Shown: positions 9,248 through 18,097, counted from the first letter of the stretch. The stretch: DNA of 18,175 nucleotides from Brachionus koreanus (GCA_016987375.1 PJRA01000011.1:2177786-2195960), one strand, 5' to 3'. Numbers and translations are program-made. Notes: generated by a model from the letters alone, not told the origin.

Positions 9248-10169
9248 CTTTTATGCGGACGCTATTTCTTCTGCTAGTAATTTTCTTTTTCTTGCTAGCA
9301 AATTTTAATGTTAGCTAAAATAATGATAGTAATTATTTTCTTCTGCTAGCAATTTTTTTTCACCTGTTTGTAAAATTATGTGTATGATAGCAATATTTTT
9401 TCTTTTGATAGCAAAAATAAAAGTTTAATAAAATAACCAAAAATATTTTTATTCATATTAATTTAGAAAAGAATAATAAAGAAATTAAGCTAAGTACCGG
9501 CAAAAAAATATAAAAATTTCATATGGAAATATTAATTTTAGTTTTTTCGCTGTCTTTTTGATTTTCTGACAGAACTATTTTCTGTATTTCTTTTTTTGGT
9601 TGTAGAACCACGAGGTCTGCCACGACGTTTTGGACTATTTGAAGATTTTTGTGCATCAGATTGATAATTTTGATCAATATTTAAATCATTCGGTTCATTT
9701 AATTGTAAAGAATTCGATAAGTTTTCACTATTTATAACATTGGATAAAATTAATACTCTTGAAACGAATTTTCCAAAGGAGTAGCTTGTTGTTGTTGCTT
9801 TTTTTTTGTTGTAACTGTTGCTGTCGAGATTAAGATGGTTGAATTTCTAATGCTTTTTTTGTTTTTTTGACCTAATGGAACATCATGTGCATTTGGATGC
9901 CATTCGAGTTTTTTTCTTTGCAAGATAAAGCTAATATATGCTTACAAACATAATTTTTCCTATAAAACGGACATGTACACGTACTTTGTCTCCAATCTGA
10001 TGATATTTCAAATTATATTAAAAAGTTTAGCTATCAAGTGTAAAAATTTAACAATCAAGTGTAAAAATTTAGCAATCATAAATTAATTTTTTTTACTAGC
10101 AGTTAAAAAAAAAATTACTAGCAGAAGAAAAAAATTTACTAGCAGAAAGAAATAGATCTCCTTTTATGC
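9248..10169 (-). mobile_element. Internally deleted Mutator-like element (MULE) with 9-bp target duplication
   Basis: The 9-bp sequence CTTTTATGC lies at 9248-9256 and again at 10161-10169, enclosing 904 bp. Directly inside are imperfect inverted repeats: the left end reads CTATTTCTTCTGCTAGTAAT, and the right end reverse-complemented reads CTATTTCTTTCTGCTAGTAA. Both ends carry further TTCTGCTAGTAA-type subterminal copies (left to about 9400, right back to about 10027). A 9-bp duplication is typical of Mutator elements, and the only coding matter inside is the C-terminal end of a MULE transposase on the minus strand. The catalytic region is absent, so the copy is non-autonomous. Confidence 0.8.
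9538..10012 (-). pseudogene. Decayed C-terminus of MULE transposase: SWIM zinc finger plus AT-hook
   Basis: Read on minus from about 10012, DWRQSTCTCPFYRKNYVCKH is a complete SWIM finger (C-x-C at 9971-9979, C-x-H at 9938-9946), which in MULE transposases follows the DDE catalytic core. After a frameshift the frame continues with EWHPNAHDVPLGQK, matching the usual E-A-K-N-V-P-L-G-x-K-R segment, and a Gln-rich run. After another break comes an AT-hook, KRRGRPRGS (about 9604-9630), then a basic tail ending at the TAA at 9538-9540. The FLYWCH and catalytic domains are missing. At least two frame changes make it non-functional. Confidence 0.78.
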
Positions 10170-10918
10170 AATGAAGGAAATTCAGTAGAAGAAGGTCTAA
10201 ATAATGATGATGAAGAGGACGAAAACTGATAATTTGACTGGTAAAATGATAAAAATTTAATGATTGATAATGAGACTGAAGCCGATCTAAATGAAAGTGC
10301 ATCATCAGAAAATCTATTATCTTACATAAAAACTAGAAAAATATTAAAAATTTTTTTATAATTTATCAAATTAATTAATATTCAAAATTTGAATATTCTG
10401 ATGTTTTTTTATATTATTTTTTTTTTTTTAATCACAAAAGTTTGGACACCAAAAACATTAGCATTTTGAGTTGAATTTTGGTATCCAAATAAACCAAATT
10501 TGGAATTTGAAGATTCAATTAAAACAAAAATTCAAGATGCTTAAAAAGCAAATAAATCTAATATTTAGACCAAAATTTTTAATAGAAAAATTATTATTTA
10601 GACATAATTTATCTGCAACGAGAAATTTGAGAATGAGCATCAAAATTTCTAAAATATCTTTAAAAAAAATTATTTAAAATATCAATTTTAATTTAAACCA
10701 TTTTATTTTATATTCATTTCAAAAACATATTTGTGAGTAAATAGCAAAAATTAAAAATTTATTGATTTTTTAAATATTTAAATTTAACGTAAATGATCTT
10801 AAAAGATAGAATTTAATATCATAATTGGTCATAATCAAACAGATCTAAATTTTAAAAATAAAATTGAAAAATAAACATATAAGAATTTATTGAGAAAATA
10901 AATAAGAATAAGAAAAAA
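10170..10918 (+). other. Intergenic stretch with coding-like decayed fragments
   Basis: Right of the MULE are two acidic plus-strand frames: 10161-10229 (..EGNSVEEGLNNDDEEDEN) and 10260-10361 (MIDNETEADLNESASSENLL..). Near 10440-10570 a third stretch, VEFWYPNKPNLEFEDSIKT, is flanked by stops. None was recognised. They may be remnants of an older element or gene that the MULE interrupted. Bases 10680-10918 are very AT-rich and would be the promoter and 5' UTR of the next gene. Confidence 0.35.
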
Positions 10919-12331
10919 ATGGCGGCCAAAAAAGTAAATTTCATTCAGCCAAAAGCCGAGGTCGAATTCAACTTCAACGAACACAACTTCAAAGACCTGC
11001 TTAATCGAACCACTGAAAACATGAACGACAAACTATGGAACAATATCATAAAATTTGATATAGATTTGAGTGCTCTTGTCGGTAAAGACAGCGGCATGAA
11101 CGCTCAATTGGATCAGCTGAAAAACAAACAACTAGTTTATTCACTTATTCTGCATTTTCTAGGCCGCAGCATATTCTGTTCGAAACAAGTTCACGAGAAA
11201 TTCAAGCTTTTGTTGAAAAAGCGGCTCAAGGACTCGTGCAATGAGCTCGATCCGAACAATTATAAAAAAGCTATCGAAAAATTAAGTGCCAAGTCGAACC
11301 ACACTATACAAGAAATAATGGCACCTTGTAATCAAATGTGCGATGACTTTGTCAAATGGTCGAATGAAAAAATAACATGGGATCAGCATGTCGAAGAGGT
11401 GTCTTTTCGCGAGACCATAATGGCCAAATTGCGGGAGAAATGCAGCCACTGTGACATCAGCGACTCGACAGAGTTTTTTAGTGATTTTCTCGCCAATCTA
11501 CAATTAGACAACTACTGCTATAAGGGTCTAAAAAATTCCAAAAGTATCATAGAGACATTTTTTTTGTCCGAACGAATTATAGAGTGGACTTTTCCATTAA
11601 AAATTGAAATTAGAGTGGAGCAAAGAAAAGAGCTCCAGAGCTACAGAAGAGACTCGGTCATGGCTAAGGAAAAGAACAAGTTTACCAAGATCGAGTACAA
11701 AACTATAGACAAAGATCTTGATCCTTACATGCATGGTGGACACTTCAGGGCATTGTTTAGCAACGAAAAAAATGAGCTAGAGTATTATATGAAGAAACAT
11801 CCTGGAAGACAATTGATCGCCGAGGTGGCTTTTTTGATGTTTGGCGCTGAGGTGCAAAAAAATCCGGCTGCTCTCATATACAACATGATGCTGATTGATT
11901 TGATTGATGGCGATAAAGTGAGTCAACGTGAAATATTTTATAGCAAAGATCCTGAACATAACAAGGAAAAGGGCAATGGTGGACTGGCGCCGTATTCGTT
12001 TGATGGCTCGGCAACTGCATCTCGATTTCTTAACATTTACTATTCACATATATTCAATCATTGGTATTCATATGACATCACTGATGAGAGTGAAGAAAAA
12101 ATATTCGAAAATTTGATGGATCCAAATTCGCATTTTAATACAAAACGCGAATTTAAAATTCGCTTTGAGGAAATGATTCAGCGAGAGTATGATTTGGTGA
12201 TAAAGTGGATCAACTATAAGAAAGAAAGAGACCGAAAAGCAAGATATTTGAAGACAATTCAAGAGCTTTACAATTACGTTTTGGCTAAGACAAGCGAATT
12301 TTTTGAACAATATAAAATAAATTGGAAATGA
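10919..12331 (+). CDS. Uncharacterised 470-aa single-exon protein
   Basis: This is an intact ATG-to-TGA frame, clearly less AT-rich than its flanks, with no introns. The start has a favourable context (AAAAAAATGGCG), and an AATAAA lies at 12373-12378. I do not recognise the family. The protein looks soluble: no signal peptide and no convincing membrane segment. Visible features are a hydrophobic helix at about 71-82, a single C-x-x-C (C175/C178), a Gly/His patch DPYMHGGHFRALFSNE at about 268-283, a helical block KHPGRQLIAEVAFLMFGAEV at about 293-312 followed by NPAALIYNMMLIDLIDGD, a Gly-rich GNGGLAPYSFDGSATASRF at about 352-370, and a charged helical C-terminus (about 405-465) with coiled-coil potential. 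The absence of introns could mean retroposition or a lineage-specific gene. It lies among transposon remnants but has no transposase motif. Confidence 0.75.
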   Translation: MAAKKVNFIQPKAEVEFNFNEHNFKDLLNRTTENMNDKLWNNIIKFDIDLSALVGKDSGMNAQLDQLKNKQLVYSLILHFLGRSIFCSKQVHEKFKLLLKKRLKDSCNELDPNNYKKAIEKLSAKSNHTIQEIMAPCNQMCDDFVKWSNEKITWDQHVEEVSFRETIMAKLREKCSHCDISDSTEFFSDFLANLQLDNYCYKGLKNSKSIIETFFLSERIIEWTFPLKIEIRVEQRKELQSYRRDSVMAKEKNKFTKIEYKTIDKDLDPYMHGGHFRALFSNEKNELEYYMKKHPGRQLIAEVAFLMFGAEVQKNPAALIYNMMLIDLIDGDKVSQREIFYSKDPEHNKEKGNGGLAPYSFDGSATASRFLNIYYSHIFNHWYSYDITDESEEKIFENLMDPNSHFNTKREFKIRFEEMIQREYDLVIKWINYKKERDRKARYLKTIQELYNYVLAKTSEFFEQYKINWK

Positions 12332-12817
12332 TTTTTTTTAAAGTCTAATTTTTGTGCTTTTTTTTTAAATTTAATAAAGCATGTTATCAAATAGATTGAT
12401 TATCGCAATGCCTAAATATTAAATAAAAGGTTTTTTTTTTGTTTAAGTTTTATTCTATTTGTATTATAAACAGATAAATGAATATAGCATTAAAATAAAG
12501 ACAAAAGTTTTAAAAAAAAAAAACTCTTTTGAATGGAAAAAAGGCTTGATAAACAATTGTAGCAAAAGAAACAAACGAAAAATATCAACGAATTTTTTAA
12601 ATTAGATAGAGGCAAATTTTCGTAATTAAATTAGAGTAGTTAAAAATATTCTGAAGCAAAAACAAAAATACATTATAAATAGTTATCAGCATTAAAATCA
12701 GGTAAATTATTATTATTATTTATTTGTTTTAAGCCTCATAGACAAAATTAAAAAAATTCAAAATACAAAATTTTTCGAGTAGCAGTATCTTAAGACAGTT
12801 ATTAATTTTACGATAAT
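12332..12817. other. AT-rich intergenic stretch with the 3' UTR of the 470-aa gene
   Basis: AATAAA at 12373-12378 is the likely cleavage signal of the upstream gene. The remainder is poly(A)/poly(T) and (TTA)n simple sequence (about 12706-12724). Nothing else could be supported. Confidence 0.4.
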
Positions 12818-13295
12818 TTATACAAAAAAATATATTTTTAAAAGATCGTTTAAAATAGGTGGGTTAGGTTCTAACTTTTCTAAAAGTTCTTCTTCTATTT
12901 TACAAATTAAAAAAAATTTAATCGAGTCAACTGGACCATTTATTTATTTATTTGCTTATCTGTATCGAGCTAATGCTCCTTCAGAATATAAATATATATA
13001 AAAAATAAAAATAAAGTTAGATAGGAAGAAAAGAGAAAAAGAAAAGAAAAAAAAATAAATAAATAAAATTAAATAAAAATTAAAAAATTAAAAAATATTT
13101 AAAAAAAAAAACGGACCATAATTTTTATCAGTATTTATATGTTCAATCAATTCAATTGATGTTTCTGGATCAAAGTCAGTAACACTTATGCATATTTTTT
13201 TCTAAGTTAGACAGTTGTTTACACAATTATTAATATAAAATGTTCAAAACGAGATTACCTGTAAAAAATTGGTCGTCTCCCAAAGAATTTCGGCT
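12818..13295 (-). pseudogene. Unidentified two-exon coding remnant split by an insertion
   Basis: On minus, a 37-bp exon (13295-13259, AEILWETTNFLQ) ends at CAG|GTAATC. After a 57-bp intron whose end reads CTAACTTAG, a second exon opens at 13201 in phase (KKICISVTDFDPETSIELIE..). At 13113 it runs into a 173-bp insertion and stops within it. Beyond the insertion, from 12932, the same frame continues (VDSIKFFLICKIEEELLEKL..) to a TAA at 12818. The exact recovery of one frame shows that this was coding before the insertion. I cannot name the protein. It may be part of a host gene or of an older transposon, and no intact upstream exons were found. Confidence 0.55.
12933..13119 (+). mobile_element. 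Short retroposon-like insertion with 7-bp target duplication
   Basis: GGACCAT occurs at 12933-12939 and 13113-13119 and flanks 173 bp. The insert begins with (TTTA)n, contains the stem-loop GAGC-TAAT-GCTC (12967-12978) followed by CTTCAGAATATAAATA, and ends in a long A-rich tail (about 13006-13111). A GAGCxxxxGCTCCTT hairpin before an AAAT-rich tail recalls the 3' ends of some CR1/RTE-like non-LTR elements, so this may be a 5'-truncated copy. That family link is from memory. Orientation is not certain, because both ends carry AAAT/ATTT repeats. Confidence 0.6.
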
Positions 13296-13597
13296 CTATA
13301 TTAATTCAGCAGACAAAAAAATAAACAGTTTAAAATAGCAAAATTAAAAGGAACTAATTAAATAATACAAAAAAAAAAAGCAACAAAAAGCGTCAAGAAA
13401 AGAAAAAAAAATTTTTTATACCACATAATGATTTTTGTACATATCAATGCGAAGCAAAAATGAGGGTTTAAACGAAGGCTAAAGCCATTCGGACGAACCC
13501 TGGGGTTTCCCAAAAGTATTTACTAAAAAAAAAAGAAAAAAAAAGCAAGTGTTAATTGAAATATAATTGAAAGAGCATAATTGAATTAAGAAAAAAA
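13296..13597. other. Intergenic, no gene identified
   Basis: This is AT-rich with poly(A) tracts. A less AT-rich patch at about 13440-13520 gives, on minus, YFWETPGFVRMALAFV after a T-run and AG (acceptor-like), then a stop. It could be another remnant exon of the minus-strand coding relic, but nothing supports that further. Confidence 0.3.
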
Positions 13598-14418
13598 ATG
13601 GAAAATGAAATTGATCGATCAAATAACATTAAATAAAGGAAAAGTGACAGCATCACAAAAGCTTCATCCACAGTTATCCTTTAATAGCTTTTTTATCGGA
13701 GCTATAGCGAAAGTGATAGTAAAGTCAACTGGCGTTGTGTGGAGAAAAATTGTGTTGCCAAATGCTATACTTTCGGCAAACAAATTGATTCTGAATATGT
13801 AATTAACTTTAAGAATCCTGAAGATGAAGAGCATCCGAATCATGCTCCAAAAATTGCTAAATTTGACTTGAAAGAAAAAAGAAGAAAAATAAAAGAAGCA
13901 ACTTTGACTTGTACAAAAATTGTGCCAAATGTCAGACCGAGGCAAATTTTAGCTAATTTTGTAAACGAAACTTCTGAACAAGAAGTTATTGCGGTCCAGC
14001 CCTCCTATTCAGCCGATTAATAATTATTATTATTAAAAATAAGGAAATTTACATTAAAGTTTTAAATTTTATCAAAAGTAAAATTAATGATTCTCCTGTT
14101 TCGTTCTCATGTGATTTTGAATTCGCTTTTATTGGTGCAATTAGATCAGTGTTCCCAGAATCATTAGTATAAATTCAAAATTTGTTTAAATATTTAGAAG
14201 AAATATGGATTGGTTATGAAGAGGTTAAAAAAAAAACTGGTCGTGGAAGGGGTGTAAAATATTTAACAACTTATCATAAACCTTTATTTGAAATTGAATT
14301 GTGGGATGTATATTCCAGGATCAATAAATGTTTGCCGAGAACAAACAATTATGTTGAAGCGTGGCATAACGCCTTTAGCTCTATGCTGAATAAGCATCCA
14401 TGGTCTATTCTTTGGTAG
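13598..14418 (+). pseudogene. Decayed FLYWCH-MULE transposase (Mutator-like)
   Basis: A probable original ATG lies at 13598. In the same frame, after three stops, 13688-14020 encodes a FLYWCH-type zinc finger: FYRSYSESDSKVNWRCVEKN with C, C, then HPNH (C-x-n-C ... H-x-H), followed by a basic linker and NFVNETSEQE..AVQPSYSAD, the usual post-finger spacer. In another frame, 14077-14172 gives DFEFAFIGAIRSVFPESL, the D-F-E-x-A..A-I-x-x-V-F-P block of the MULE catalytic domain. After a TAA, 14182-14418 gives WDVYSRINKCLPRTNNYVEA then WHNAF, the conserved W-x-V-Y..L-P-R-T-N-N-x-V-E-x-W-H end of that domain. The middle of the catalytic domain and the SWIM part are deleted. At least one frameshift and four stops mean it is dead. 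Confidence 0.85.
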
Positions 14419-14988
14419 ATAGTTTTAGATCCGAGCAAAAGAAAACACAAGATTTGTTCATTCATTAAATATTTTTCCTTTTCTCACTCAAGGCATTGTA
14501 TTTGATTTTTTTTGTTACTTTTTACTTTGTTGATCACTTCAACACATATTGAATTTGATCGAATTTAAGACGATTAAAATTCAAATATATTTAAAAGGCT
14601 TTATTCTAACTTCATTAGAACATTAGAACTAACATAAATATAATCTGAAACATTAATTTATGATTTTTTTAAAAAAATTCTTTTTAAATTATGTCATTAC
14701 TTCTAAGACAAAAAAAAAGCAATTGAAAAATTTGTTAATAGCTAAAATAATGAGTTAAAGATAGATTGTTTTACTTTTAATCTCTAAGAACTCAACTAAT
14801 TGATACAAGTAAAAAAAAATTGGCTATCTAAATAATTTTACTAAATTTTTAAATTTTCTCCATTTTATTTTTGATTTAACTATTAAAATTAATGCCATAT
14901 TTTTAAAAGAAAAATTAAAAGCATTAATTTGCTTTTATTTCCTTAATTTAATAAATAGAATAACAAAAGAAGAATAACTTGAAATTGC
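14419..14988. other. AT-rich intergenic stretch with GPCR 3' signal
   Basis: No gene is visible. On minus, AATAAA (TTTATT on plus at 14934-14939) lies about 50 nt past the GPCR stop and is its likely polyadenylation signal. No inverted repeat that would mark the right end of the FLYWCH-MULE relic was found. Confidence 0.45.
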
Positions 14989-16203
14989 TTAGAAGAAATT
15001 AAATTTGTTGCAAATTATTTTGTTATGAATTTTTCTAATAAAAGTAACGTTTTTTATAAGTAGAAAAAAATTAAGCGAATAATTTAGAATGGCCAAAATC
15101 TCGAAAAGATTTAAAAGACCCTTAAGAAGATATTTTTTATTTTCATTATTTTCATTTGGCTTTGTGTACATGAAAAAGAGAAAAAAAAATTCAATCCTAT
15201 TTGATTCTTCTCTCAGTTGCAAGTGCAACAGTGACCAAATGATGGTATATGGTAGATGCAAAATTACAAGCCATTTGGACAATATTAGAGCCATATAAGC
15301 GCTTCTAACCGACTGTACACTGGGAAATTTATTTTTTGATAAATTTAAATTGACTCCTGTTTGATTTTCATTATTGGTTTTATCGATTAAAATGAATTTT
15401 ATTTTATTGTACTGGACAAAACTAATAACAGTAATGACAATTAATGGAATCACAATGCTAAAAATTATGTATTTGAAATCAAGAATAAATTGATATCTAA
15501 AAAAATTTCTGTTTATTGAACACAGTATTTTGTTAAATTTGTTATATCCGATCAAATCGTTCAAGAACAGATTGTGCCAATTGATTAATAAGGCGAATCC
15601 AAAAGTAAAACAAACTAGAATCTTGTTAAATCTTAAATTGGACCATTTTGATTTGACCATTGGATAATGAAGAGTAAAAATGCGATAAGTTGATAGAAGA
15701 ACAATGCAATAGACAGACATTGTTCGAAATAAATTCCTCAAAAAGGGAATTACTTTGCAGAATAACTTTGATTGACTTATAAGATTTAAAGAAATTCCTC
15801 TTGATTTAGTCAAGTTGGTCCAAGAAGTGAACAAAAAATCTACGCTGTGGAATATCAGGACTAGTAAGTCACTTGTTGATAGAATCAGAAGATACATGCG
15901 GAGTATTTTAATTGATTTTTTGCTGAAAGATTTGCTTGAAAATATTATTAGTGACATGATGTTGCCGTACAGGCCGAACAAAGTAATTATTGATATAAAT
16001 ATCGGATTCAACCATTTTGATATGATGTAAAATTGTTCCACTTGATTGCTCAAATTAATGTTGTTAAAAATTTCATCAAATAGAGTTATATTCTCTATTT
16101 TGTTGAGAAAAAAATCTGGATTATTTGATATATTTGTTTGAAAAAGGCTGAGATCAATATTAAGATATTTTAAATTCAAAAATCTTTCATATAAATCGTT
16201 CAT
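14989..16203 (-). CDS. Class A (rhodopsin-like) G-protein-coupled receptor, peptide-receptor-like
   Basis: The 404-aa single-exon receptor has seven hydrophobic segments at about 66-90, 100-125, 149-175, 193-212, 238-263, 303-328 and 358-383. Hallmarks are GN (80-81) in TM1, LSTSDLLVL with D112 in TM2, C149 at the top of TM3 pairing with C228 in loop 2, P253 in TM5, LHLPY in TM6 in place of C-W-x-P, and NYSLNFFLL in TM7 in place of N-P-x-x-Y. The D-R-Y motif is TYR (STYRIFTLHYP, 172-181). The N-terminus has three N-glycosylation sequons (N24, N38, N50). TM7 of the N-x-x-x-N-F-F type is common in FMRFamide-like invertebrate receptors, so a neuropeptide ligand is plausible but not shown. An acceptor-like ATATTTAG lies 11 nt before the ATG. 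Confidence 0.85.
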   Translation of the reverse strand: MNDLYERFLNLKYLNIDLSLFQTNISNNPDFFLNKIENITLFDEIFNNINLSNQVEQFYIISKWLNPIFISIITLFGLYGNIMSLIIFSSKSFSKKSIKILRMYLLILSTSDLLVLIFHSVDFLFTSWTNLTKSRGISLNLISQSKLFCKVIPFLRNLFRTMSVYCIVLLSTYRIFTLHYPMVKSKWSNLRFNKILVCFTFGFALLINWHNLFLNDLIGYNKFNKILCSINRNFFRYQFILDFKYIIFSIVIPLIVITVISFVQYNKIKFILIDKTNNENQTGVNLNLSKNKFPSVQSVRSAYMALILSKWLVILHLPYTIIWSLLHLQLREESNRIEFFFLFFMYTKPNENNENKKYLLKGLLNLFEILAILNYSLNFFLLIKNVTFIRKIHNKIICNKFNFF

Positions 16204-16364
16204 GATTGTAGACTCTAAATATAAAATAAAATATTATTTTATTTTTGTTATTTTAAATAATTAGTTTGTCAAACTATTTAGGAATAGCTTTATAATTTTT
16301 AAAATAAATTTTACTACTTTTAAAAAACTACTTTAATTTTTGATTTATTTTAAATCTAAGATGT
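16204..16364. other. 5' flank of the GPCR gene
   Basis: This AT-rich stretch holds the minus-strand 5' leader of the receptor. Immediately upstream of the ATG the minus strand reads a T-rich run and TTTAG, then AGTCTACAATC before the ATG. No core promoter motif stands out. Confidence 0.35.
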
Positions 16365-16640
16365 TTAGTAGACCCCCCCCCAAGCACTTATGCACATTAT
16401 TCTATAAAACACATCGAGTGGGTTAGAATAATGATTAAGCTTTATAAAAACTAAAATAAATCCTTTGTTTACTGGAGAGAAATTTGGATCTTGATTTAAA
16501 AGGGCTTTCTGTTCAAACGCCATTTTCAACCCTTTAGAATAAATGTTTAAAATAGTGTTACAGTTAATAAATAAAGAAAAAGCTGCTTCTTGGCGAGTTT
16601 TTCTAAGCTTTGCTTTGACCCCACCATAAAATTTTTCACA
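16365..16640 (-). CDS. Doubtful small ORF or coding remnant
   Basis: A 91-codon frame begins at TTG rather than ATG; the first ATG would leave 52 codons (MAFEQKALLNQDPNFSPVNK..). It is somewhat less AT-rich than its surroundings and starts CEKFYGGVKAKLRKTRQEAA. It carries a 10-bp perfect inverted repeat (CATTATTCTA/TAGAATAATG, 16395-16433) and ends in a G9 run on minus. No family was recognised and no splice partners were found. It may be a transposon remnant, an exon of an unseen gene, or chance. Confidence 0.2.
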   Translation of the reverse strand, partial: CEKFYGGVKAKLRKTRQEAAFSLFINCNTILNIYSKGLKMAFEQKALLNQDPNFSPVNKGFILVFIKLNHYSNPLDVFYRIMCISAWGGVY

Positions 16641-16643
16641 CAA

Positions 16644-17805
16644 TTAGAGTCGAATTCTTTAAATTTAAACCTGGTAGACAGCAAATTTCAATAATTAATT
16701 TTAAAAATTTTAACGTTCTAGTTGATTTCTCAGATTGTGAGTGTTAATTTTAAATTGTCAATGACAATTTATTATTTTATTAGCTTTAAAACGAATTTTG
16801 AATTTTTTTTAGTTTTTAAGAATCAAAAATTATTTTGATTATTTTAATTATAGATTTTATTTTGATAAGAAAAAAATATAAATTAACTTCTTTAAAAAAA
16901 TAAATTAGATACTATAGTGGTTTTACCTTGGGTTTGTTACCTACTTGGGGGTTGGGGGTTTGTAATGAAAGAGTTGTTGGACATTCGGGTCGAGTTTATT
17001 TTTCAGGAGAAAAGAATATAAATAAAGAAAAAAACAAAATTTGCATGTTTAGTGTAAATAGCTAAATATTTTTGTCAAACACAGAAAGATTTCTAAAAAG
17101 AATCTTTTTCAAGATAGATGATAATAAATTTATATACACTTAATGCCCCAAAGTAACATATTAATCTAACAATAAATTTTTTTTTTTAAATTATATCAGA
17201 TTAAATTAAAAAGATGATTTTAAAGATTTATAAAGAAAATTTATCTTATAGATATTATTAAAAAAAGGAATTATTGCTTAAATTCTTTTTAAGATATTGA
17301 AACGTGACTAAATTAGTCCACATTAAATTGAATATTAAGAGCAAATAAAATTTAAAAACACGAAATAAACCGTATTTCTACATTTTTATAAAAATGATTT
17401 AAACAATGCAGATTTGGCCTATTCTCAATGACGTCAATAAAAACCAGTGTGGCAATATTTTTTAATTTTTCTATCAATCCTTTTCAAAAGAAAAAAAAAG
17501 AAAAAAATTTGACTAGAACATGCTGGCTCTCTTAATGGGGACAGATATTTCAAGATAAAAATAATAGTAGCTTCTAGGTAATCATTCATGAATTGTTAGA
17601 TTGGATATTACATCATCGACATTTTATATCATATGTAGCAATGTAATTTAATTTCTTCTATTTAATCTGTTATGAGCCTTTTTACAAATACTGTTGGCTA
17701 TCTTTGACTTTTATGTACTTAATGCACTTGATGCTATATGAAACAATATATTTCAATTTCTATATGTAATCTTTAACGAAGCAACTGCATACATTTTAGC
17801 TTTAT
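16644..17805. other. AT-rich intergenic stretch
   Basis: No coding frame could be supported. Visible features are a near-palindrome AAATTGTCA-A-TGACAATTT at about 16753-16771, a G-rich patch at 16930-16962 (runs of 3, 5 and 5 G), a perfect CRE-type octamer TGACGTCA at 17429-17436, and two diverged copies of an ATATG..CAAT..TTTCAATTTCT-like unit near 17629-17676 and 17732-17780. Confidence 0.4.
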
Positions 17806-17970
17806 TTAACACTAGAAGCACCAAACGAGTCATTTGACCAAGTATTTTTCACGTTTTTTTAATTCAAAAATATTTTATAAAAAAACTATAATAATTTTAT
17901 AAAGTAATATCACTTTTTAAAGAAAATTTTTAAAGAGTCAAAATAACTTCTTTGGTCCTTCTAGTGTTAA
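17806..17970. mobile_element. piggyBac-type MITE (157 bp) flanked by TTAA
   Basis: TTAA lies at 17806-17809 and 17967-17970. The left end reads CACTAGAAGCACCAAACGAG and continues TCATTTGAC. The right end reverse-complemented reads CACTAGAAGGACCAAAGAAG and continues TTATTTTGAC. That is about 29 bp of inverted repeat with a handful of differences. The interior is AT-rich and non-coding. TTAA duplication together with a CACTAGAA-like terminus indicates piggyBac superfamily mobilisation. Confidence 0.8.
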
Positions 17971-18097
17971 AATTTCAAGCTTATTTTTTTCAAAAGCTAT
18001 GATCAAAAATGAGAAAAAATTCTTTTTTTTTCATAAATTTATTTATTCATATTTTTTAGAATTTTTTTTATGGATCATGACATAAAAATAACGGGTG

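Noticed and set aside
10096..10305. 69-codon minus-strand ORF
   Set aside because: It spans the right MULE terminal repeat and the flank, and its sequence is low-complexity antisense of acidic repeats.
11777..12310. Frames on either strand inside 10919-12331
   Set aside because: They are shadows of the 470-aa coding frame.
13605..13945. ORFs of 65 (+) and 93 (-) codons over the FLYWCH region
   Set aside because: They are out of frame with, or antisense to, the recognisable FLYWCH finger.
15089..16030. Plus-strand ORFs opposite the GPCR
   Set aside because: They are antisense shadows of the receptor with no independent support.
16930..16962. G-rich patch as a G-quadruplex or promoter
   Set aside because: Only three runs of three or more G with one long spacer; not enough for a confident quadruplex, and no gene starts beside it.
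17429..17436. Perfect CRE octamer TGACGTCA as a regulatory site
   Set aside because: It is a single octamer with no adjacent gene start in the window, so function cannot be argued.
17629..17780. Tandem duplication of about 110 bp
   Set aside because: The two units share only scattered matches in very AT-rich DNA; chance similarity cannot be excluded by eye.
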